Shown here one piece after another: positions 7,137 through 14,471 of a stretch of DNA of 14,963 bases. Numbering within the stretch: the stretch's first letter is position 1; each line of letters begins with the position of its first letter. A model generated the notes under the pieces. That model saw only the letters and a program-made list of their open reading frames with translations, made no database searches and had not been told where the DNA came from. The DNA comes from an uncultured Flavobacterium sp. GTDB taxonomy: Bacteria > Bacteroidota > Bacteroidia > Flavobacteriales > Flavobacteriaceae. The position numbers were made by a program, and so were the translations under genes. The stretch lies in NCBI GenBank assembly GCA_946479395.1, contig CAMLFV010000052.1, positions 1 through 14,963 of the forward strand, read 5' to 3'.

Positions 7137-9743
7137 TTATTTCTTTTTAGAAACCATTTTTTTGATTTCGTTTAATTTCATTAAAGCTTCAACTGGCGTC
7201 AGTGTGTTAATGTCTAAATTAGTAATTTCATCTCGGATTTCTTCTAAAATAGGATCGTCTAGTTTAAAAATCGAAAGTTGCAGATCGTCTTGTTTTAACG
7301 CTTCGGCTGTGCTTTCGGTTTTGTGGCTGGCTTCTAACTTTTTTAATATTTTCTGTGCTTTTTGAACTACTAAATTAGGCATTCCTGCCATTTTTGCCAC
7401 GTGAATACCAAAGCTGTGCGCGCTTCCGCCTGGAACTAACTTTCTAAGAAACAAAACGTTGTCTTTTAATTCTTTAACCGAAACATTATAGTTTTTAATA
7501 CGGCTAAATTGTTCGTGCATATCGTTCAATTCGTGATAATGCGTTGCAAACAAGGTTTTTGCTTTTTGCGGATGTTCGTGGATGTATTCTGCAATAGCCC
7601 AAGCAATAGAAATTCCGTCGTAGGTTGATGTTCCGCGACCAATTTCATCTAACAAAACCAAACTGCGGTTGGTTAAATTATTTAGGATCGATGCTGTTTC
7701 GTTCATTTCTACCATAAAGGTTGATTCGCCCATTGAAATATTGTCTGATGCACCAACGCGAGTAAAAATTTTATCTACAATGCCCATTCTTACAGAGCTT
7801 GCCGGAACAAAACTTCCCATTTGCGCCAGTAAAACAATTAATGCGGTTTGACGTAAAATGGCTGATTTACCCGACATATTTGGTCCGGTAATCATGATGA
7901 TTTGTTGCGAATCGGTATCTAAATAAACATCGTTTGCAATGTAAGGTGTATCAACCGAAAGTTGTTTTTCAATCACAGGGTGGCGACCATCTTTTATTTC
8001 CAACACATGATTGTCTTCTAAAACTGCTCGAACGTAATTATTTTCAATTGCCAACTGCGTGTACGATTGCAAACAATCTAACTGTGCAACCAAATTAGCA
8101 TTCATTTGCACCGGTTGAATGTACTGCGAACACCACATCATGAATTTTTCGTAAATATCTGCTTCAATTTTAGAAATACGTTCTTCGGCTCCCAAAATTT
8201 TTGCTTCGTATTCTTTTAGTTCTTCGGTAATGTATCGTTCGGCACTAACTAAAGTCTGCTTGCGAATCCAAGTATCGGGAACTTTATCTTTGTGCGTGTT
8301 TCGCACTTCGATATAGTATCCAAAAACATTATTAAAAGCAACTTTTAGCGAAGGAATTCCTGTGTTTTCAATTTCCCGTTTTTCAATTGCTTCTAAAAAT
8401 GATTTTCCCGAATGCGATATATTTCGTAATTCATCTAACTCTTCATTAATTCCATTTGCAATGGCGTTACCTTTATTTAATGCAACGGGCGCATCGGCAG
8501 AAATAGTTGTCGCAATTTTTTCTCGAAGCAGTTCGCAGGCATGTAAATTATCGCCAATAACTTTTAACGCATCGTTTTTAGATTTTAAAGCAGTTTCTTT
8601 CAAAGGAATAATCGCATCTAAACTTTCTTTTAAAATAACGAATTCGCGAGGCGATATTTTTCCGGTTGCCAGTTTAGAAATCAATCGTTCTAAATCTGAA
8701 ATTTGTTTGATTTGATATTGAAAATCATGTAAAATTTCAGGGTTCGATTTAAAATAATCAACCACATCAAAACGCTTGTTAATGGCATCAATATCCTTTA
8801 AAGGCAAAGCCAGCCATCGCTTCAACAAACGTCCGCCCATTGGCGATAGGGTTTTATCAATAACATCTAAAAGGGTAGTGGCATTTTCGTTGGCAGAACC
8901 GTACAATTCTAAATTTCTAATCGTAAATCGATCCATCCAGACATACGCATCTTCGGCAATTCGCTGAATATTGGTTATATGCTGAATTTTATTATGCTGT
9001 GTTTCAGAAAGATAATATAAAATGGCTCCGCACGAAATGATTCCTTCCTGCAATTCATCAATTCCAAAACCTTTTAACGATTTGGTTTTAAAATGATTGG
9101 TTAAACTTTCATTAGCATAATCGTCTTTAAAAATCCAATCTTCTAAATAAAATAGATTAAAATCGCTACCGAAATTGTGCAGAAAATGATTTTTATTTCC
9201 TTTTTGCACCAAAACTTCGCTCGGTTTAAAATTCTGCAACAATTTATCAATGTATTCTTCGTTTCCTTGCGATGTTAAAAATTCTCCGGTTGAAACATCT
9301 AAAAAGGCAATTCCTATATTCTTTTTTCCAAAATGCAATGCCGCCAAAAAGTTGTTGCTTTTAGATTGCAACACTTCATCGTTAATAGCAACGCCGGGTG
9401 TAACCAGTTCGGTAACTCCACGTTTTACAATGGTTTTTGTGGTTTTAGGATCTTCTAACTGATCACAAATTGCCACACGCAAACCCGCTTTTACCAATTT
9501 AGGCAAATACACATTTAAGGAATGATGCGGAAAACCAGCAAGTTCGGTTTCACTTGTAGAACCCGCTCCGCGTTTTGTTAAGGTAATGCCCAGAACTTTT
9601 GCCGTACGAACAGCGTCTTCGCCAAAGGTTTCGTAAAAATCGCCCACGCGAAAAAGCAGACAAGCATCGGGATACTTTGCTTTAATCTGGTTGTATTGCT
9701 GCATTAACGGCGTTTCTTTTTTCTCTTTTTCCTTTGTTGACAT
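7137..9743 (-). CDS. mutS: DNA mismatch repair protein MutS
   Basis: MutS recognises base mismatches and small loops and recruits MutL to start mismatch repair. The 868-residue protein has every expected domain. The mismatch-reading F-x-E motif is in DFYETF (F36, E38). The lever and clamp region spans about 265-570. The ATPase domain carries the Walker A motif GPNMSGKS (620-627), the loop STFMVEMNE (674-682), Walker B LVLLDE (695-700), GRGTSTYDG (702-710) and ATHYHEL (733-739). The Walker A has Ser where E. coli has Gly, which I believe is common in this phylum. The C-terminal region (about 800-868) is charged and probably supports dimerisation. The ATG at 9743 places the F-x-E motif at the expected distance from the N-terminus. 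A -7 promoter element lies 24 nt upstream. Confidence 0.98.
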   Translation of the reverse strand: MSTKEKEKKETPLMQQYNQIKAKYPDACLLFRVGDFYETFGEDAVRTAKVLGITLTKRGAGSTSETELAGFPHHSLNVYLPKLVKAGLRVAICDQLEDPKTTKTIVKRGVTELVTPGVAINDEVLQSKSNNFLAALHFGKKNIGIAFLDVSTGEFLTSQGNEEYIDKLLQNFKPSEVLVQKGNKNHFLHNFGSDFNLFYLEDWIFKDDYANESLTNHFKTKSLKGFGIDELQEGIISCGAILYYLSETQHNKIQHITNIQRIAEDAYVWMDRFTIRNLELYGSANENATTLLDVIDKTLSPMGGRLLKRWLALPLKDIDAINKRFDVVDYFKSNPEILHDFQYQIKQISDLERLISKLATGKISPREFVILKESLDAIIPLKETALKSKNDALKVIGDNLHACELLREKIATTISADAPVALNKGNAIANGINEELDELRNISHSGKSFLEAIEKREIENTGIPSLKVAFNNVFGYYIEVRNTHKDKVPDTWIRKQTLVSAERYITEELKEYEAKILGAEERISKIEADIYEKFMMWCSQYIQPVQMNANLVAQLDCLQSYTQLAIENNYVRAVLEDNHVLEIKDGRHPVIEKQLSVDTPYIANDVYLDTDSQQIIMITGPNMSGKSAILRQTALIVLLAQMGSFVPASSVRMGIVDKIFTRVGASDNISMGESTFMVEMNETASILNNLTNRSLVLLDEIGRGTSTYDGISIAWAIAEYIHEHPQKAKTLFATHYHELNDMHEQFSRIKNYNVSVKELKDNVLFLRKLVPGGSAHSFGIHVAKMAGMPNLVVQKAQKILKKLEASHKTESTAEALKQDDLQLSIFKLDDPILEEIRDEITNLDINTLTPVEALMKLNEIKKMVSKKK

Positions 9744-9766
9744 TGTTCTGAAAATTTATAGGATTA

Positions 9767-9774
9767 CAAATATA
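9767..9774 (-). promoter_or_regulatory. -7 promoter element for mutS
   Basis: On the minus strand this reads TATATTTG, an exact match to TAnnTTTG, 23 nt before the mutS ATG. The best upstream TTTG lies only 14 nt away, inside the T-run of the preceding terminator, which is shorter than the usual spacing of about 19. The -33 box is therefore uncertain. The promoter separates mutS from the FUSC-like gene upstream. Confidence 0.55.
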
Positions 9775-9789
9775 CCATATCTAAAACAC

Positions 9790-9826
9790 AAAAAAAATGC
9801 AACTTAAACAGGTTGCGTTATTTTTT
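9790..9826 (-). terminator. Rho-independent terminator after the FUSC-like gene
   Basis: On the minus strand a GCAAC/GTTGC stem (9812-9816 with 9799-9803) around an 8-nt loop is followed by A and then eight T residues. The plus-strand side is also followed by a T-rich run (9818-9826), so it may work in both directions. It begins just after the stop codon of the FUSC-like gene (9828-9830). The stem is short (5 bp), which limits confidence. Confidence 0.6.
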
Positions 9827-9827
9827 A

Positions 9828-10349
9828 TTAAACTTTTGATAAAGAATTGATGTTGTAATGTTTGCGTAACTTTTTAATGACAATTGATGTGGAAACCGTA
9901 ATAGATAAACCAATAAGGCAACCACCTGCAACGGTTAAAAATCGAAAAATGGGTGCGATTGATTCATCTAAAGTGTGTGATTGAAGCATTACGATTAAAA
10001 ATGCGACAATTGCAACACGACTCATATTCATTACTTTAAACAGATAACAGATAATTACGGTAGAAATAATTCCGCCAATTAAAACATATAAATTTGTTGA
10101 ATAGATCAAATGACATAATAACCCAACGATAGACCCTATAAAATTAGATCGAACTCGGTCAATGGTCAGTCTTTGAGAATCTTTTCCTTCGGGAGAAATC
10201 ACTAAAATGATCGATAACAAGGTCCAGAATAATTCAAACTTTGGAAATTGCATCATTAAGAAATATCCGATTAAAAAGCCCAGTAAACATCGAATAGTAT
10301 ATATGATAATTTGCGATGTAATGATATGTTTTACAACGTAAGCGAACAT
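9828..10349 (-). CDS. Small FUSC / aromatic acid exporter-like membrane protein
   Basis: The 173-residue product is a polytopic membrane protein with about six hydrophobic segments (roughly 14-33, 39-52, 70-85, 86-103, 109-124 and 133-155). The pattern of a helix pair ending in SPEGKD, then RVRSNFIGSIVGLL, then further helices resembles the N-terminal membrane half of FUSC/ArAE-type proteins, in which an R-x-x-G/N-x-x-x-G motif opens the third helix. No soluble cytoplasmic domain is present, so it would have to act as an oligomer or with a partner. It stands alone between its own promoter and a terminator. The family call is by pattern only. A transport role is plausible and the substrate is unknown. 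Confidence 0.6.
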   Translation of the reverse strand: MFAYVVKHIITSQIIIYTIRCLLGFLIGYFLMMQFPKFELFWTLLSIILVISPEGKDSQRLTIDRVRSNFIGSIVGLLCHLIYSTNLYVLIGGIISTVIICYLFKVMNMSRVAIVAFLIVMLQSHTLDESIAPIFRFLTVAGGCLIGLSITVSTSIVIKKLRKHYNINSLSKV

Positions 10350-10366
10350 ATTTTAGATTTTTCGTG

Positions 10367-10374
10367 CAAAGGTA
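10367..10374 (-). promoter_or_regulatory. -7 promoter element for the FUSC-like gene
   Basis: On the minus strand this is TACCTTTG, an exact TAnnTTTG match, 17 nt before the ATG at 10349. It is one arm of a 15-bp palindrome that also contains the divergent trmH -7 box. Confidence 0.55.
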
Positions 10375-10375
10375 T

Positions 10376-10383
10376 TACCTTTA
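10376..10383 (+). promoter_or_regulatory. -7-like promoter element for trmH
   Basis: On the plus strand this is TACCTTTA, seven of eight positions of TAnnTTTG (A replaces the last G), 18 nt before the trmH ATG. It mirrors the minus-strand element across a single T at 10375. The 52-bp divergent gap (10350-10401) contains little else. Confidence 0.45.
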
Positions 10384-10401
10384 TAGCTTTAAAATTTTAA
10401 A

Positions 10402-10935
10402 ATGAAAAAATTAATTTTAGACGATTTAAACCGCAAAAACACCGAAGAATTTAAGCAGGCAGAAAAAACTCCGATTATTGTAGTTCTTGATGATATTAGA
10501 AGTTTGCATAATATTGGGTCTTTCTTTAGAACGTGCGATGCTTTTTTAATTGAGAATATTTATTTGTGCGGAATTACGGCAACGCCGCCAAACAAAGAAA
10601 TTCATAAAACGGCTTTAGGTGCCACCGAAACGGTAGCTTGGGAATACGAAAAAGAGGTTATGCAGGTGGTTGATCGTTTAAAAAAAGAAAATGTAAAAAT
10701 ACTTTCGGTAGAGCAGGTAGAAGGATCTGTGATGCTAAATAATTTCACTGTTGAAAGTAATGTAAAATATGCTTTGTTTTTTGGTAACGAAGTAAAGGGA
10801 GTAAACCAGCAGGTTATTGACAGTAGCGATGCAGTTATTGAAATTCCGCAATTAGGAACAAAGCATTCTTTAAATGTATCAGTAAGCGGCGGCATTGTAA
10901 TTTGGGATATTTTTCAGAAAATGAATGTATTGTAA
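10402..10935 (+). CDS. TrmH/SpoU-family RNA 2'-O-methyltransferase
   Basis: This is a SPOUT-class methyltransferase that would transfer a methyl group from S-adenosylmethionine to a ribose 2'-OH in tRNA or rRNA. All three SpoU motifs are visible in the 177-residue product: motif 1 with LDDIRSLHNIGSFFRTCDAF (29-48; N37, R43), motif 2 FGNEVKG (127-133) and motif 3 SLNVSVSGGI (156-165), which forms the SAM-binding knot. It lacks the N-terminal substrate-binding extension of RlmB-type enzymes, so the target is more likely tRNA, but the exact nucleotide cannot be told from sequence. Its TAA is directly followed by the ATG of the next gene, so the two are probably co-transcribed. It is divergent from the FUSC-like gene. 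Confidence 0.9.
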   Translation: MKKLILDDLNRKNTEEFKQAEKTPIIVVLDDIRSLHNIGSFFRTCDAFLIENIYLCGITATPPNKEIHKTALGATETVAWEYEKEVMQVVDRLKKENVKILSVEQVEGSVMLNNFTVESNVKYALFFGNEVKGVNQQVIDSSDAVIEIPQLGTKHSLNVSVSGGIVIWDIFQKMNVL

Positions 10936-12522
10936 ATGAAAAACTTCAAAAATTGTATTTTAATAATTACGTTTCTGCTGATACCAATTTTTTCAATTGG
11001 CGGAGTGATGTTTATAAACGATTTTTCGTTCAAAATCATCATTAAAGAATTATTATTCAATAGTGCAATTTTAGTTTTCATTATATTATTTATCAATTTA
11101 ATTAATCAAAAAATACTTAAAAATATTTTAGGTTTAATTTTATTGATACCTTTTTACAGCATTTTATTTATAAAGATTTTTACCTTACTTAATTTCTTTA
11201 ATTTTATTGATAATGCTGTTCTTTACACTGTTTTTGAAACCAATTACAATGAAGCGAAAGGTTTTTTAAGTAGTTATTCTAAGTGGTACTATTTGTTAAT
11301 TGTTGCAACATATTTTTTTACACTTATAATATTAATTTTTAAAGTAAAATTGGGCATAAAACTTAAACGTAATTATTATATTGAGGTTATTGCTCTTATT
11401 TGTGTGGCTATATCTTACCGCTTTTACGAAAGAAGTTTGTCTTTATTGGTTTTTAATACTTATTTGGAATATAAAACGTTTTCGACAGAAATTTCAAAAG
11501 ATATTTCCAAACGCACTTCAAAATACTTTACCAATGTTACAAATAATGATGAGGAAGCTTTGTATGTTGTAATTATAGGTGAATCTACTACCCGAAATAA
11601 CATGGGGATTTACGGATATTACAGAGATACAAATCCAAATCTTAACAAAATAAAAAACGAACTTCATTTATTTAAAAATGTTATAAGTCCACATATACAA
11701 ACCATTTTGTCTTTAGATAAAATTTTAAGTATGGGCGATTATCAACATCCCGAAAACAATAAGTTGGGAACAGTTATACAATTGGCAAATCAGGCTGGGT
11801 TTGAAACGTATTGGCTGTCCAATCAAAAACCAATTGGTGCTTATGAATCGTTGGTTTCATTGTATGCAAAAGCAAGTAAAAACAGATTTTATATTTCAAA
11901 TATTTATGAAGATACCAATAAATACGATGAAATTCTGCTTCCTAAATTAAAGGAAACAATCAATAAAAAAGCATCAAAAAAAATGATTTTCTTACATTTA
12001 GAAGGAAGTCATATAAGTTATCATAAAAAATATCCTGAAAATTTTAATTTTTTTACAGATGAACCTCAAACTCAGTTTAAAACAGAAGAAGCGTATCAGA
12101 TAATTAATGAATACGATAATTCAATAAGATACAATGATTTCATCGTAAGTCAGATTATTGAAACGGTTAAAAATGCCAATAAAAATAGTTACCTGATTTA
12201 TTTTTCTGATCATGGTGAAGAAGTTTTTAAAGATTATGAATATTTTGGTCATCACGAATCCATTGGATCAAATGCTATGTTTGAAATTCCTTTTATTGTT
12301 TGGACATCTGATAAATACAAAGAAAAATCAACGATTAATTTTAATAATCAATTAGAAAGAAAATACAATTTTGAAGATTTTATTTATAGTTTTTCTGAAC
12401 TATCTCGTATAAAGTTTGATCAATTTCAACCAACAAAAAGTATTTTTAATGCCGATTTCCAATTTAAAAAGCGATTAATTCTTAAAAATGTAGATTATGA
12501 CGAGCGTGTTAAAGACAAATAG
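10936..12522 (+). CDS. CptA-like phosphoethanolamine transferase (alkaline phosphatase/sulfatase superfamily)
   Basis: Enzymes of this family move phosphoethanolamine from phosphatidylethanolamine to lipid A, LPS core or other envelope sugars on the outer face of the inner membrane. The 528-residue product has five N-terminal membrane helices (about 8-26, 36-57, 61-85, 117-136 and 146-163) and a periplasmic catalytic domain. Zinc and catalytic positions are visible: E216 in IIGESTTRNNMGIYGYYRDT, probable nucleophile T256 in SPHIQTILSL, D425 and H426 in FSDHGEE, and H439/H440 in FGHHES. The stretch IQTILSLDKILSMGDYQHPE and the later WLSNQ resemble the CptA subgroup more than EptA. The ATG abuts the trmH TAA, and a GDPD/menorin-like gene overlaps its 3' end by 26 bp. 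It is more AT-rich than its neighbours. The acceptor is unknown. Confidence 0.85.
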   Translation: MKNFKNCILIITFLLIPIFSIGGVMFINDFSFKIIIKELLFNSAILVFIILFINLINQKILKNILGLILLIPFYSILFIKIFTLLNFFNFIDNAVLYTVFETNYNEAKGFLSSYSKWYYLLIVATYFFTLIILIFKVKLGIKLKRNYYIEVIALICVAISYRFYERSLSLLVFNTYLEYKTFSTEISKDISKRTSKYFTNVTNNDEEALYVVIIGESTTRNNMGIYGYYRDTNPNLNKIKNELHLFKNVISPHIQTILSLDKILSMGDYQHPENNKLGTVIQLANQAGFETYWLSNQKPIGAYESLVSLYAKASKNRFYISNIYEDTNKYDEILLPKLKETINKKASKKMIFLHLEGSHISYHKKYPENFNFFTDEPQTQFKTEEAYQIINEYDNSIRYNDFIVSQIIETVKNANKNSYLIYFSDHGEEVFKDYEYFGHHESIGSNAMFEIPFIVWTSDKYKEKSTINFNNQLERKYNFEDFIYSFSELSRIKFDQFQPTKSIFNADFQFKKRLILKNVDYDERVKDK

Positions 12523-13258
12523 GAAAAAAATCATTTTTATTATTGTTTTAATTACAGCAGTTGCCGTTTATATTTTTAATCCATATAAATTAGAATATGC
12601 GGGTTATCAATCAAAAGTTTGGGCACATCGCGTAAATAGTTTAGAAAAAATGAATTACACTCAAAAATTTTACGATGGTATTGAGTTGGATTTGGTTTTT
12701 GATTCAATAACTCAAACGTTCGATGTAAACCATCCGCCAGATCCATCAATTAAGTTAGATTTAGATACCTATTTTTCGAACATAAAGAATAAGGAAATAA
12801 AATTGTGGTTAGATTTTAAAAACCTTTCAGAGCACAATGCCGAAAAATCTTCGGAGATATTAGATCAACTTACAAAAAAGCATTCATTAAAAAGTGAAAA
12901 TATTCTGGTAGAATCTCCAGAAATAAGCTGTTTGCAAGATTTTAAAAACAAAGGCTTTAAAACAAGTTTTTATCTGCCACAATTAGTTGGTTTAGCCGAT
13001 GAAAGTAAATTTGTACCAACTATTGATTCTATAAAACAATTATTAGTGAAATATCCAACATCAGGAATTTCGTGTAACGCGAATGCTTACGAAGTTATAA
13101 ACGAATATTTTAAGGAAGAAAAAAAATATCTGTGGCATATTTACAAACCTTATTCTCTACATCAAGTTAAAAATTATCAAGATTTTAGAAAATATGTTTC
13201 TGATCCTACTGTGGAAGCTGTATTAATTCAAGTTGCTTTACCTGTTGGGAATAGATAA
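12497..13258 (+). CDS. Membrane-anchored GDPD/menorin (FAM151)-like protein
   Basis: I do not recognise an exact bacterial homologue. The 253-residue product has a basic N-terminus and one hydrophobic segment (about 11-28), so it is probably anchored with its domain in the periplasm. The domain shows the spaced acidic and histidine residues of the glycerophosphodiesterase-like TIM barrel: VWAHRVNSL (41-49; H44, R45), GIELDLVFD (61-69; E63, D65), FDVNHPP (75-81; H79), KLWLDFKNL (102-110; D106, K108) and LVES (137-140; E139). The W-A-H-x-V-N-S, x-H-P-P and L-D-F-K pattern resembles the menorin/FAM151 family more closely than classical GDPDs, where HRG and HD are usual. It starts 26 bp inside the CptA-like gene in another frame. 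Its 3' end overlaps the convergent folK-dNK gene by 21 bp. A phosphodiester or lipid-linked substrate is an inference. Confidence 0.6.
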   Translation: MTSVLKTNRKKIIFIIVLITAVAVYIFNPYKLEYAGYQSKVWAHRVNSLEKMNYTQKFYDGIELDLVFDSITQTFDVNHPPDPSIKLDLDTYFSNIKNKEIKLWLDFKNLSEHNAEKSSEILDQLTKKHSLKSENILVESPEISCLQDFKNKGFKTSFYLPQLVGLADESKFVPTIDSIKQLLVKYPTSGISCNANAYEVINEYFKEEKKYLWHIYKPYSLHQVKNYQDFRKYVSDPTVEAVLIQVALPVGNR

Positions 13259-14386
13259 TATTTTATCGTTTATAAGCTTTAAGATTTCTAAATAATCTTC
13301 GTGATTTTCAACAAAATCTTTTGAAGAAACATCAACACTCAACACATTTTCTTGTGGTAGGGTTTTTATAAACTCACTATAACTTTGGTTGATTTTTTCT
13401 AAATAGGTTGCTTGAATATTTTCCTCGTAAGTTCTGCCTCGTTTTTTTATGTTTTTAAGTAGATTTTCTGTATTTTGATATAAGTAAACATACAAATCGG
13501 GCTTTGTGGTTTCTTTATTCATAACATCGAAAATAGATCTGTACAGCAAAGCTTCGTCGGTATCTAATGTAACTTGAGCAAAAATTAACGATTTGTAAAT
13601 GTAATAATCGGCAATAATTAAATCGTTAAACAAATCGTACTGACCCAAACCTTGATTTAACTGTGAATATCGATCGGCAAGGAACGACATTTCTAATGGA
13701 AAAGCATATCGCAGCTGATCTTCGTAAAATTTTGGTAGAAAAGGATTATCTGCAAAGCGTTCTAAAATAGTTTTTGCATTAAAATCTTGTGCAATTTTTT
13801 CAGCTAAAGATGTTTTTCCAGATCCTATGTTTCCTTCAATAGCCAGAAATTTTATAGTTCCAATCGCAAAAGTATCTTTTGGTAAATCAATAGAATCAAT
13901 TTGTTTTATTTCAGATTCATCATTACAAATCAATAATAATTCTTGCGTTGATTTCTGTAAAACAGGATGTTTCCAATCGAAAATTAAATCGTTCAAAGGC
14001 ACTAAAACAAACTTTCTGTTGTGTAATTCTTTATGTGGAATATGTAAATCAGTCGAATCAAAAATCAAATCGTTAAAATAAACAATATCAATATCAACCG
14101 TTCGTGCTTCGTAATTCTCAGTCGTTTTGGATGTTCTACCCAATAACTTTTCGGTTTGCTTTAATTCAACCAACAATTTTTCGGGCGATAAATTTGTATG
14201 AATCAAAATGCACATATTATAAAACGGAAAACTGTCAAAACCCCATGATGGCGTTTCGTAAATTGCCGATGCCTGCGCTACAAAACCAATATGATTATGT
14301 ATGTGATTTATGGCATTTTGCAGATTTTCTTTCTTGTTTCCTAAATTGCTTCCTAAAGCTAAAACTACCTTATTGTACGTGTGCAT
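13238..14386 (-). CDS. folK: FolK - deoxynucleoside kinase fusion
   Basis: Two enzymes are joined in 382 residues. Residues 1 to about 160 are 6-hydroxymethyl-7,8-dihydropterin pyrophosphokinase, a folate-synthesis step, with ALGSNLGNKKENL (10-22), RTVDIDI (95-101; metal-binding D98 and D100) and IPHKELHNRKFVLVPL (116-131). Residues from about 176 to 382 are a deoxynucleoside kinase, with the P-loop GNIGSGKTS (185-193), ERFADNPFLPKFYED (209-223), DRYSQ (238-242) and the lid KKRGRTYEENI (314-324). The frame is continuous with no sign of a shift. In the FolK part NYEART replaces the E. coli RWGPRT sequence. From memory this fusion is widespread in Bacteroidota. The gene is monocistronic, divergent from sppA, with a -7 box only 4 nt from its ATG. 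Confidence 0.93.
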   Translation of the reverse strand: MHTYNKVVLALGSNLGNKKENLQNAINHIHNHIGFVAQASAIYETPSWGFDSFPFYNMCILIHTNLSPEKLLVELKQTEKLLGRTSKTTENYEARTVDIDIVYFNDLIFDSTDLHIPHKELHNRKFVLVPLNDLIFDWKHPVLQKSTQELLLICNDESEIKQIDSIDLPKDTFAIGTIKFLAIEGNIGSGKTSLAEKIAQDFNAKTILERFADNPFLPKFYEDQLRYAFPLEMSFLADRYSQLNQGLGQYDLFNDLIIADYYIYKSLIFAQVTLDTDEALLYRSIFDVMNKETTKPDLYVYLYQNTENLLKNIKKRGRTYEENIQATYLEKINQSYSEFIKTLPQENVLSVDVSSKDFVENHEDYLEILKLINDKILSIPNR

Positions 14387-14390
14387 GCTG

Positions 14391-14398
14391 CAAAAATA
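14391..14398 (-). promoter_or_regulatory. -7 promoter element for folK-dNK, suggesting a leaderless mRNA
   Basis: On the minus strand this reads TATTTTTG, an exact TAnnTTTG match, separated from the ATG by only CAGC. Transcription normally begins about 5-7 nt past this element, which would place the 5' end at or next to the start codon. The only next choice of start would cut into the FolK core, so moving the start downstream is not attractive. Confidence 0.55.
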
Positions 14399-14471
14399 AA
14401 TAATGTTTTAAACTTTTGTAACATTTTCTGTTTTTCATATACTAACCAAAATATAGATTAAAACAATAAAA
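14399..14471 (+). other. Intergenic leader of sppA
   Basis: This AT-rich stretch lies between the folK-dNK promoter and the sppA ATG. A TTTG at 14415-14418 could be a -33 box for sppA, with TATACTAA at 14438-14445 as a poor -7 match 19 nt later. I would not call a promoter firmly. The leader just before the ATG is A-rich (AAACAATAAAA) without a Shine-Dalgarno sequence. Confidence 0.3.

Noticed and set aside
8362..8715. 117-codon open frame on the plus strand opposite mutS
   Set aside because: It is a shadow of mutS codons with no promoter element or family signature. The other short plus-strand frames in mutS (7162-7365, 7669-7851, 8776-8967, 9250-9462) fail for the same reason.
10602..10895. 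97-codon minus-strand frame inside trmH
   Set aside because: It is antisense to the SpoU motif 2 and 3 region of trmH and has no independent support.
10936..13258. AT-rich block as a mobile element
   Set aside because: No transposase, integrase, terminal inverted repeat, target duplication or tRNA edge is visible. Base composition alone does not justify the label.
13254..13267. Small inverted repeat GATAATATTTTATC at the convergent gene ends
   Set aside because: A 5-bp AT-rich stem with no T-run is too weak to call as a terminator.
14104..14403. 99-codon plus-strand frame opposite folK
   Set aside because: It is antisense to the FolK domain, rich in Cys and Phe from reversed codons, and matches no known family.
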